54,800 bases of DNA from a virus. The stretch spans positions 1 through 54,800 of IMG/VR virus record IMGVR_UViG_3300043410_001533; one strand, written 5' to 3'. Below the pieces are notes generated by a model that ran no database searches, was not told where the DNA came from, and saw nothing but the letters and a program-made list of their open reading frames with translations. The translations under genes and the position numbers were made by a program. Shown one piece after another: positions 31,916 to 39,014 of this stretch. Numbering within the stretch: the stretch's first letter is position 1; every line of letters begins with the position of its first letter.

Positions 31916-31944
31916 ATTATACCACCCGCGATACTGTCTGTCAA
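31916..31944 (-). promoter_or_regulatory. Consensus sigma70 promoter of the Z operon
   Basis: TTGACA, 17-bp spacer ending GCGGGTGG, TATAAT, then leader with ATAGAGGACATTCAAG before the SSB-like gene at 31878. No further promoter or terminator is seen down to 27143, so it probably serves eight genes including dpoZ, purZ, mazZ and datZ. Confidence 0.85.
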
Positions 31945-31947
31945 TTA

Positions 31948-33363
31948 CTACAATTTGTACCCGTTGTACCCCTCCACTATGTCCAGCACACGCTTCGATC
32001 GAGTCATTCCCACGTAGAACACTCGAACCTCGTCGTCCGGTGACTTCTCGGCGGTCTGCTGTACCCGCGTGGTCATGTCGGTCAGAAGAACGACTCGGTC
32101 CGCTTCGTGACCTTTTGCCGCGTGGATCGTAGAAAGGCGGATAGTCGGCTCAGTATCGAGGTCAGCGTCTGCGTAGAAGTCCACGACTCGGCCGGGGATT
32201 TGGAGGGCCACGTAGAATGGGGTGCGACCAAGAGTGGCGAGGTCGCCCGCTTCAAGTAGCCGCCTTGTCTCAGCACTGGAAATCGTGAATATTGCGTTTC
32301 GTTCTCCATCAGTAATCCGCTCACCTCGACCCAGCTTGCGAAATGCTCGTAGTCCGGCGGCGTATCGATTTTGATACAGTCCGGGGCGGCCCGACTCGCG
32401 CGTGTACGGGATGCGGCGTTCAATGAGCGATTGTTCAACTTCGCGGAGGACTGAATGCGTCCGTCCCAATAGTAGTATATCTTCCCCGTGGGTGATCTCC
32501 ACCGAGTTGATCGATCCGTGTACTCGGACCAGTCCCATATCTGCTTTGGGACTAAACTCCTTATCCACGCGGAATGCGACTCGACGGATAAGCTCTTGCG
32601 ATCGTGCGTGGACTGAAGCAGGAAGTCGATGCGAGTACGAGAGCACATGGCTATTACCCTTGTGCTTGTCCGTAAATCTTGCCATACCGTGTACATCCGC
32701 ACCGGCCCACGTATAAATCGCCTGATCGTCGTCCCCTGCGATATGCACTTCGTGAGAACGTCTGACGAGCTTCTCGATAACAGCCCACTGAAGAGGTGAT
32801 AGGTCTTGAGCTTCGTCGACAAATACAACCTCTGCGTCTGCTCGCACTGCGCCCCGGGCGGCACGTTCAAGCATATCGGTGAAATCGTAATATCCGTACG
32901 TAGATTTCCAATCAGCATATGCCCGAACGAACGCATTGAACTCGGCCCGAGTGCCCGGCCGGTCCGAGATGTCGTATACTTCTGCCGGATTGGAAAAGGT
33001 GTTCCGGGCATAATTGAGTAAGTCAAGGTAGAAGTCTCCATCGGCACGCTCCTCATCATCTTCCGGGGATTTACCAATGATCGGTATCCCCATTACGGTT
33101 GAAAATTCGCGAAGCTTCATCGGGTCCACGACTTGCGTCTGCCGCAAGCCCATGTGCCGGAAGGCCATCGCATGAATGGTGGACACATTGTCCGATCGCT
33201 TGAGGCCCAGCCGGGAGAGTGCCTCGGATGCCGCCGCACGGGTGAAAGATACGAAGGCCACACGTTCGGCTTGAACGCCTGAATCCCTAGTCTCTTTCAC
33301 ACGCCGGAGTAGCTCCGTGGTCTTGCCAGTCCCGGGAGGTCCGTAGATGGCGTTAACTTGCAT
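31948..33363 (-). CDS. UvrD/Dda-like SF1 DNA helicase
   Basis: A 471-residue helicase. Motifs in order: Walker A GPPGTGKTTELL (residues 9-18), Ia VAFVSFTRAAASEAL, II VVFVDEAQDLSP (DEAQ 183-186), III IAGDDDQAIYTWAGA, V STIHAAKGHEADRVVLLTD, VI RVFYVGMTRSKRVLDI. These are all the SF1A set. Length is short for UvrD and similar to T4 Dda, which helps start replication and recombination. The start overlaps the upstream stop (TAATG). Confidence 0.9.
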   Translation of the reverse strand: MQVNAIYGPPGTGKTTELLRRVKETRDSGVQAERVAFVSFTRAAASEALSRLGLKRSDNVSTIHAMAFRHMGLRQTQVVDPMKLREFSTVMGIPIIGKSPEDDEERADGDFYLDLLNYARNTFSNPAEVYDISDRPGTRAEFNAFVRAYADWKSTYGYYDFTDMLERAARGAVRADAEVVFVDEAQDLSPLQWAVIEKLVRRSHEVHIAGDDDQAIYTWAGADVHGMARFTDKHKGNSHVLSYSHRLPASVHARSQELIRRVAFRVDKEFSPKADMGLVRVHGSINSVEITHGEDILLLGRTHSVLREVEQSLIERRIPYTRESGRPGLYQNRYAAGLRAFRKLGRGERITDGERNAIFTISSAETRRLLEAGDLATLGRTPFYVALQIPGRVVDFYADADLDTEPTIRLSTIHAAKGHEADRVVLLTDMTTRVQQTAEKSPDDEVRVFYVGMTRSKRVLDIVEGYNGYKL

Positions 33364-33644
33364 TAGCCGCGATGCTTCACTGCACGCACTGCCCACATCT
33401 GGGCCGTGACCGCGTGCGCAATCGCCGTGTTGAACATCTCCTGCACTTCGCCATCGTGATAGGCGTCGCGCAGTGTGCGCAGATAGACGACTGATGTGTC
33501 GAACGCTTGATTCACGTTGCGGATTCGACGCTCCTCGTCGCTTTCGGCTTGAGGAATCGGAGACACAGGCATCGTAGTCTCCATCTCTTTAAATTCGGAG
33601 AGCACATCTTCCGCTGGTGTCTCCACTTGCTTTTTGGTAGCCAT
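33363..33644 (-). CDS. Small hypothetical protein in replication region
   Basis: A 93-residue protein with a disordered acidic N-terminal half (VETPAEDVLSEFKEMETT) and a helical C-terminal half (SVVYLRTLRDAYHDGEV, MFNTAIAHAVTAQMWAVRAV). It overlaps the helicase start and follows the UUCG hairpin at 33659-33674. No family recognised. Confidence 0.6.
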   Translation of the reverse strand: MATKKQVETPAEDVLSEFKEMETTMPVSPIPQAESDEERRIRNVNQAFDTSVVYLRTLRDAYHDGEVQEMFNTAIAHAVTAQMWAVRAVKHRG

Positions 33645-33658
33645 AATAGTCCTTTACC

Positions 33659-33674
33659 GGGGGCCGAAGCCCCC
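33659..33674 (-). terminator. GGGGGC-UUCG-GCCCCC hairpin
   Basis: Perfect 6-bp GC stem with UUCG loop between the genes at 33683 and 33644. No T-run follows on the minus strand, so it may be a processing or stability signal or partial terminator. Confidence 0.5.
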
Positions 33675-33682
33675 TTGGTTGA

Positions 33683-34426
33683 TCAATACTCAGAATCTGC
33701 CACTTCGTGCACTTCGCCGTCGTAGTCATTGGAGACCTTGACGCCGCCGGAACGGATGGTTTCGTACAGCTTCTCAGCACGCTCGTACAGCTCTTTGTTC
33801 ACGAACCCGAGGGCCGCGACATTGAAGTTGAAGTAGCTCTCGTTCCGTGCGTTGGTCTCGGTCGTAGCCGACAGCTTGTAGGCGCGGCTGAACGAATCGG
33901 TGTTGGTGAGTCGCATCAGCGAATTCCAACGCTTGGATACTTTGATCTTGGACTTAGCCATTGAGATCACCGCCTCTTGCCAGTCATCACCGTTGCGGAC
34001 GAGCACGAAGTGCTGTGCCGTGTCGGAGACTTCCAACGCTTCTTCGGCCAGCTCTGCGATTGCACGGTCAGCCAACTCTTTAGTGGCGAATGCACCACGG
34101 AAGCCGTTGCTACCGCCGCCGCCCGCTTTGCGGTCTTTCCACACGAGGTACTGCTTCGTATAGTACACTGGCACTACAGTCACTTCAGTACCGTACAGCG
34201 TACGTGTGACATTGTTGTACAACATGCCTTCTTCCGCGCCATCGATGTAGGCTGGATCGCTTTTCTTGCGCACTGGAGACAATGCTTGGATCAGCTCAAT
34301 ACGGGGGATGATCATATCGTCAGTGCCGACATTCTCCGCGCCCCGGTTACCTTGCTTCAAGAAATCCGGAATCTCGTTAGTTACAAGTTCGAATTCTTCT
34401 TTCACTGCTACTTGATTTTTAGCCAT
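33683..34426 (-). CDS. Conserved phage protein, replication region
   Basis: A 247-residue protein. Residues 40-135 form a beta-rich region (DDMIIPRIELIQALSPVRKK, GMLYNNVTRTLYGTEVTVVP, QYLVWKDRKAGGG), followed by a helical C-terminus (KELYERAEKLYETIRSGG). Such proteins sit beside helicase and primase genes in many podoviruses and may bind ssDNA, which I cannot confirm. AGGAGCTAGTA precedes the ATG at 34426. Confidence 0.65.
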   Translation of the reverse strand: MAKNQVAVKEEFELVTNEIPDFLKQGNRGAENVGTDDMIIPRIELIQALSPVRKKSDPAYIDGAEEGMLYNNVTRTLYGTEVTVVPVYYTKQYLVWKDRKAGGGGSNGFRGAFATKELADRAIAELAEEALEVSDTAQHFVLVRNGDDWQEAVISMAKSKIKVSKRWNSLMRLTNTDSFSRAYKLSATTETNARNESYFNFNVAALGFVNKELYERAEKLYETIRSGGVKVSNDYDGEVHEVADSEY

Positions 34427-34485
34427 TACTAGCTCCTAGTTACATGCACGCATTGCGTGCGGGTTGTCCGGCATTATTGCCGAAT

Positions 34486-34923
34486 TCAGGTCCGCGTGAT
34501 TGATGCACGCGTAAAGGGCGACACATTCAGAAGCTGGTCCGGCACTTCTTCGCCTTCGCGGAACATCTTCTTCACGGCCGCCTTAAGTGTAGACGGATTA
34601 ATATTCTCCTGCAAGAGGTCGCCGCGCCCGTTGTCGCGAAGCCATGTGAAGAACTCGGACTTCTGGTCCGCTTTCACCGACACGTGCATGTCCGCCGTCA
34701 GTGACACTCGGCCAATGCCGGTCACATTGATGCGGTCCACTCCGTCCTCCTCCATCTTGGCGGGGATCTTGGTGATGCGCAGGAAGTCGAATTCCTTGTT
34801 CACGATCTTGAGCTGGTCTTCCAATGCCTCTTTGCGATTCTGCATCGTGGACATCGCGTGCACTAGGTCCACAAGTGAGACGTTGTCGTACTTGGAGTAC
34901 TCATTTTCCATTTCAGTAGACAT
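34486..34923 (-). CDS. Conserved phage protein with coiled-coil N-terminus
   Basis: A 145-residue protein: an N-terminal coiled coil (HAMSTMQNRKEALEDQLKIV) and a C-terminal compact part (GRVSLTADMHVSVKADQKSE, WLRDNGRGDLLQENINPSTL, VPDQLLNVSPFTRASITRT). The final block is a recurrent phage motif of unknown function. Overlaps the preceding gene by 11 bases; the neighbours suggest a role in DNA metabolism. Confidence 0.65.
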   Translation of the reverse strand: MSTEMENEYSKYDNVSLVDLVHAMSTMQNRKEALEDQLKIVNKEFDFLRITKIPAKMEEDGVDRINVTGIGRVSLTADMHVSVKADQKSEFFTWLRDNGRGDLLQENINPSTLKAAVKKMFREGEEVPDQLLNVSPFTRASITRT

Positions 34924-35254
34924 TCTTTTCTCCCTTTACTCCGATTCGGATTGCGGTGTATTGCCTGTCGCGGTTGTTCCACTTGAGGATGTTGAAGGTG
35001 TCTCCTTTTTCTCGAGCCATCGCAAATACCAGCCCCGCGACGATAGGACTTCCACTGGGGGCGATGAAGTCAACGGCTGGGTCGTATTTGTCGAATCGGC
35101 TTCGGATGAAGGAGATGAGCTTTTGATTGTGGAGGGAATCCGGGACATTTGACACCTCACTGGTGGACAGGAATACAGGTTCACCGAAGCGTTCCACATC
35201 CTGATAATTGGCTGTCGTGACCTCTTGTGTCACGAATACTACGGGTTTTTGCAT
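34913..35254 (-). CDS. Hypothetical protein downstream of SNF2 helicase
   Basis: A 113-residue protein with alternating strands and helices (PVVFVTQEVTTANYQDVERF, DFIAPSGSPIVAGLVFAMAR) and a basic end. First gene after the promoter at 35287-35315 with AGAGGAAGT upstream of the ATG. It starts at 35254. No family recognised. Confidence 0.6.
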   Translation of the reverse strand: MQKPVVFVTQEVTTANYQDVERFGEPVFLSTSEVSNVPDSLHNQKLISFIRSRFDKYDPAVDFIAPSGSPIVAGLVFAMAREKGDTFNILKWNNRDRQYTAIRIGVKGEKNVY

Positions 35255-35286
35255 ACTTCCTCTATGTTCTAATGTCTATATACCCT

Positions 35287-35315
35287 ATTATACACTACGC
35301 GAGCGTGCCTAGCAA
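35287..35315 (-). promoter_or_regulatory. Sigma70-type promoter, weaker -35 (35.3 kb)
   Basis: TTGCTA, 17-bp spacer, TATAAT, overlapping the last codons of the SNF2 gene; drives the gene at 35254. Confidence 0.6.
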
Positions 35316-37037
35316 GTTACGATCGTTTCGGTCGTTAATGCTCGTCCGCACGAACTCGCTCACGTCCTTTTTCTCTCGCAACGCCTGAGTGACGGCCGCG
35401 TCCACGGTGCCCTCGGCGATGATGTCAATGTAGGTCACGCTTCGCGTCTGCCCGATCCTGTGCGCACGGTCCTCGGACTGCTCGCGATCGGTGAAAGAGA
35501 ACGAGTTCGAGTAGTACACCACCAACTCCGCACGGGTCATGTTCAGACCCACACCTCCGGTGGCCGCGTTGCCTACGAGGAATCGCGCCTTACCAGTTTG
35601 GAACAGGTTCTGCACGTTGTGGTCGCGATCGTTTTCGCTGATGCCGCCGTGAATCTCCACCACGGAGTCGTGGCCGTACTTCTCGCGCAAAGCCTCACAC
35701 ACCATGCGGATTTCCTCGATGAATCGACACCAGACGATCGTGCTGGCGTCGTTCTCCTCGGCTATAGCGAGTAGCTCCTCGACTTTTGGGTTCTTTCCTG
35801 CAATGCGATTGTGCGAGAACTTCGACGCGTCGTAGAGGTCGGGGTTGCGCTCGAAGGTGATGATACCACCGGCGATCTCTTGGAGCCGGAGCATTCGCTC
35901 GAGCACTGTCTTGACGGTGATTCCTTGATCTCCAGATACCGTCTTGTCACGTTTAGCAATGTCTTTATATAGTCGTTTTTGTTCATCAGTTAGCTGGACC
36001 TCGCGGGTCTGGTACACTTTTGGTGGTAATTCCGTCAGCACTTCGGACTTGCGCACTTGATAGATGAACGGCGAGATCAGCTCGATAAGCTCTTCCATAT
36101 TCTGGTAGCCCACCACTTGCCGATCCTCGTATCCGCCCATAATCGCGTACCGATTGCGGAAAGAGTAGAAATCCCCGATTCCGATAATGTTCGGGTCGAG
36201 GAACTCGAATTGCATGAAGATGTCCATCGGGCCATTCGCCACTGGCGTGCCCGTCATGATCACCTTGTAATTCGCGGATTTGCCCAGCTTGACACAGTTC
36301 TTACTGCGCACGGCCGAGTGATTCTTGATCATATGTGCTTCGTCCACGATCATTCCGACGCGGGTACTGCAGTCCACGAACTTTTGCGCGAGACCCACCG
36401 CACCACCGGCCGCGAGTGACTCGGTGCCGACGATCAGGAATTTCAGGCGGCCATCGGTCGTGGTGTTCCACGTGTCGAACGCCTTGGGCTTTCCAGTGTC
36501 GAGAATAAACGTGTCGCACTCCATCGGGCAGTGGATGAGCACCTCGCGCTCCCAGTTCTTGCGCGTGCTGAACTTAGTGACGATTAGCACCCGGTCCACC
36601 TTGGCGTCCATGAAGTAGGCGGAGAAGAGATCGAGCGAAGTCTTGGTCTTTCCTGTACCCATGTCCATGTAGAACGCGAAGGTGCTCTTGTTCCACGCAT
36701 GGTCGAGGCCCTTGAGCTGGTACGGCCGTGGCGTGGTCTTGAAAGAGTATACGGGCGGGAATGCCGCTATTTGGTTCGTGCGTACGCGCTCGATAGTCGT
36801 AGTTGCAACCGTGCGAGCATCGTCTGTAAATGTGTCAGCATCAAAATTACCCAGCAGGAACTCGCTATTAGCGCGTAAAGCAGGAGCTGTCCACACGCGG
36901 CGACGAGAATCCCAACGCCGATTAGGTATCCGGCGAATCTTGTCCACCATCCACGGCGGCGAGTGGATGATGAATCGGCTGGTCTTTGCATCGTAAGCGA
37001 TCTGCACTTTAGAATTCTGATCGGAACTTGGGTTCAT
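35295..37037 (-). CDS. SNF2-family (SF2) helicase
   Basis: A 580-residue protein. Residues 1-75 resemble the HARP-like N-terminal domain of small bacterial SNF2 enzymes (YDAKTSRFIIHSPPW ... IPNRRWDSRRRVWTAP). Helicase motifs: GTGKT (127-131), DEAH (232-235), TGTPVANGPMD, HGGISENDRDHNV and the final SEDRAHRIGQTRSV. SNF2 enzymes translocate on dsDNA and remodel or anneal it. It overlaps the primase stop by 29 bases, so both are translated together. Confidence 0.9.
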   Translation of the reverse strand: MNPSSDQNSKVQIAYDAKTSRFIIHSPPWMVDKIRRIPNRRWDSRRRVWTAPALRANSEFLLGNFDADTFTDDARTVATTTIERVRTNQIAAFPPVYSFKTTPRPYQLKGLDHAWNKSTFAFYMDMGTGKTKTSLDLFSAYFMDAKVDRVLIVTKFSTRKNWEREVLIHCPMECDTFILDTGKPKAFDTWNTTTDGRLKFLIVGTESLAAGGAVGLAQKFVDCSTRVGMIVDEAHMIKNHSAVRSKNCVKLGKSANYKVIMTGTPVANGPMDIFMQFEFLDPNIIGIGDFYSFRNRYAIMGGYEDRQVVGYQNMEELIELISPFIYQVRKSEVLTELPPKVYQTREVQLTDEQKRLYKDIAKRDKTVSGDQGITVKTVLERMLRLQEIAGGIITFERNPDLYDASKFSHNRIAGKNPKVEELLAIAEENDASTIVWCRFIEEIRMVCEALREKYGHDSVVEIHGGISENDRDHNVQNLFQTGKARFLVGNAATGGVGLNMTRAELVVYYSNSFSFTDREQSEDRAHRIGQTRSVTYIDIIAEGTVDAAVTQALREKKDVSEFVRTSINDRNDRNLLGTLA

Positions 37038-38571
37038 CGACTTTCACCTCGTGATCTTCAGTTATAGGAGCGTACCAAACGTTGATGGGCTTGCCGCCCG
37101 GAATTCGGAGCTTGTCGTGGTCCGCGCCGCAGTCGCGCCGCAGAGACGTCCACAGGTCCATACCTGTCATGACCTCGGCCTTGTTGCGCTTCAGGAATTC
37201 GGAGAATGCCGTACCTCGGAACACGATGCACCGCACGCCGTTGATGACCTGCACCACCGGAATATTGCGGGTCAGAGCCTTGCGGTCCTCGGTGTTCGTA
37301 CCATCGGAGGTTAAGTCAGCCTTTTGCACGAACTCGTTGAACTTGGCGGCGATGATACCCGAGGCACTGGCCTCTTTCGGCACTTCGATCACCCGCAGGG
37401 TCGGGATGAGCGGGTCGAGGATACGACGTCGCCACGAATCCTGAGTGATCTTGGGGATGTTGATCTTGAGTTGTTCGAAGATCAGCGTGCCCATCGCGGC
37501 GGGGTCACGTAGGATAATAGTCGGGATGTTCGCGATGAGCTTCCCGTTGACGTGGATGCCCCAACGTGGGGGTTCGGACTGGTACTCGATCAGCTCGGTG
37601 AACTGGGGTAGGGAGTCCTGTGCGTCCAGCTCCTTGCTCTCCTCGGTCGAGATCCCGAACTCGCGGGTAACACACACCTTGCGGTCGCAAAGCGACTTAC
37701 ATGGCTCCTCGCTACATTTGTACAGGTAGTCACGGCGAGACGCGGAGCGAATCACCTTCTTGGCCTCGGCGGGGCCGAGCGGCTTGTCGAACATGGTCTG
37801 GTTCAACGCCATCGCATCGTCAAAGAATGTGTCGGGGCGGGCACGCTTGAGGTACACCACCACATTGTACATCGAATCGTTCCGAGAGCCGGATTCGACG
37901 CCTGTGTGAATCATCTTTTGTATGCACGGCGGAGCCTCCAAGTGCTCCCGGTGAGCCATTTCCTGCAACGCCGCCACTGTGACTCGGCGTGACTGGGCGT
38001 ACGAGATGAACAGCTCGAACGACATCTTCTGGCCTTTGTCATCCACCGCGTATCGCACTGTCTTATCTTTGTCGAAGAACGGCAGGTTGATCCAGTTCCC
38101 CAGCGACTTCTCGCCACTGGACGTGGTCAGCGAGTCCTGCTTCGGGAAGATGTCCACGTGGTTTGGGATTTGGAGCATGTCGCGCCACGAATTCAGGAGC
38201 CGGATCACGAGCTTGGCCGGAAGGAATTCCTCGCCGAACAGGTACAGGTGTGCCCCGCCCGACTTGCTCCGGGTGGCCACAAGTGGAAGCCGGTAGTGCT
38301 CGATCTTCTCCACGAGCTTCGGAATGTCGATGTCAGACCCGTCGGACCCTTTGCCGTGGTTGTCCACGTCGATACAGCCGAACAGCACCGTGCCGCCGTC
38401 CGTAATCGGAACTATGCCCAGCCCCATCCGGCCCTCCAAATGGTCGGCGTAATGCTGGAGTGTGACCTCGCTCTTTTCGGTCACCATCTTGCCTGTCGCG
38501 GGATCCCACTGCCCAAAGGACCGAAGGTTACCGGCGAACAGATTGGCGTAGTCTTGAACTAGACTAGTCAT
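37009..38571 (-). CDS. AEP-type primase (PrimPol) with Cys cluster
   Basis: A 520-residue protein. Archaeo-eukaryotic primase motifs: FGCIDVDN (D68, D70), the SKSGGAHLYLF motif (H108), and HVDIFPKQ (D140), then GNWINLPFF. A Cys cluster (C286, C291, C295, C300) follows, as in the Zn/Fe-S C-terminal regions of such primases. The C-terminal 200 residues are unassigned. It resembles primases of TOTE/PrimPol type and probably primes phage DNA; it might also extend. First gene of the replication unit, 55 bases after a promoter's -10 box. No DnaB-like helicase is encoded in the window. Confidence 0.85.
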   Translation of the reverse strand: MTSLVQDYANLFAGNLRSFGQWDPATGKMVTEKSEVTLQHYADHLEGRMGLGIVPITDGGTVLFGCIDVDNHGKGSDGSDIDIPKLVEKIEHYRLPLVATRSKSGGAHLYLFGEEFLPAKLVIRLLNSWRDMLQIPNHVDIFPKQDSLTTSSGEKSLGNWINLPFFDKDKTVRYAVDDKGQKMSFELFISYAQSRRVTVAALQEMAHREHLEAPPCIQKMIHTGVESGSRNDSMYNVVVYLKRARPDTFFDDAMALNQTMFDKPLGPAEAKKVIRSASRRDYLYKCSEEPCKSLCDRKVCVTREFGISTEESKELDAQDSLPQFTELIEYQSEPPRWGIHVNGKLIANIPTIILRDPAAMGTLIFEQLKINIPKITQDSWRRRILDPLIPTLRVIEVPKEASASGIIAAKFNEFVQKADLTSDGTNTEDRKALTRNIPVVQVINGVRCIVFRGTAFSEFLKRNKAEVMTGMDLWTSLRRDCGADHDKLRIPGGKPINVWYAPITEDHEVKVDEPKFRSEF

Positions 38572-38598
38572 CGTTTTACCTCTCTATGCGTCTATGTA

Positions 38599-38627
38599 TT
38601 GACACCACTTCTGTGGGCTGGTATAAT
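38599..38627 (+). promoter_or_regulatory. Consensus plus-strand promoter facing the minus-strand genes
   Basis: TTGACA (38599-38604), 17-bp spacer, TATAAT (38622-38627), on the plus strand. Nothing supported is coded downstream on the plus strand, so it would transcribe into non-coding block B. It overlaps the minus-strand -10 box in the palindrome TATAATTATA. Confidence 0.65.
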
Positions 38628-38654
38628 TATAACATCTCGCCATCGGAACATCAA
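38626..38654 (-). promoter_or_regulatory. Sigma70-type promoter of the primase/replication unit
   Basis: Minus strand: TTGATG (38654-38649), 17-bp spacer, TATAAT (38631-38626), about 55 bases before the primase ATG at 38571. It shares TATAATTATA with the opposing promoter. Confidence 0.75.
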
Positions 38655-38659
38655 TACTC

Positions 38660-38910
38660 ACCGTTTGTTCCACCGTTCCATAGCAATGGAACACATGATG
38701 GAACACCCTCTCCCATTCGACAGACGGCCCCTCTGTACCATCGTACCACGCGCACGCGGGGAATGCTCTGTCAACGACGTGGTTCGAATAGGGGGGTATA
38801 TGATGGAACGGGGGATACAACGGAACACGGCATATCCAAGCCCCGAAGGACGCGGGCTTCGAGACACTGGAGCGTTCCAGACGCCGTACCATCTTAATGG
38901 AACAGGAAGT
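38660..38910 (-). repeat. Dispersed repeat, copy B (inverted relative of copy A)
   Basis: Reverse-complement relative of 16820-17075, about 21.7 kb away. Conserved blocks include GTTCCATCATATACCC (rc of 38793-38808), GTCGTTGACAG, CCCCGCGTGCG, TCGAATGGGAGAGG and ATGGAACGGTGGAAC. It precedes the primase promoter. Confidence 0.85.
38675..38692. repeat. 18-bp palindrome GTTCCAT-N4-ATGGAAC
   Basis: Third perfect copy, adjoining ATGGAAC at 38698-38704. Others lie at 38803-38809 and 38897-38903. Confidence 0.75.
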
Positions 38911-39014
38911 CTATTCCGGGGTATTCTCATGCGTGCGCATGTAAGCCAAGTGTAAGCCGGGGTGAAGAGAAGCCCCTCCGAGCGTGTCGAAGGGGTCGGA
39001 GCTATGTAGATAGC

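Larger units (their letters stand above)
38572..39014. other. Non-coding block B
   Basis: A 443-bp stretch between the ejection-type genes and the replication unit. It holds the two opposing promoters, repeat copy B, an 18-bp palindrome, further ATGGAAC heptamers and a GC hairpin. No gene is supported; frames crossing it have no ribosome binding site. Confidence 0.75.

Noticed and set aside
38770-38800. GGTTCGAAT resembling a tRNA T-loop
   Set aside because: There are no matching acceptor, D or anticodon arms nearby.
38586-38955. Plus-strand and minus-strand frames in blocks A and B that encode similar peptides
   Set aside because: The similarity follows from the DNA repeat. No start codon follows the plus-strand promoter in the shared frame and there is no ribosome site.
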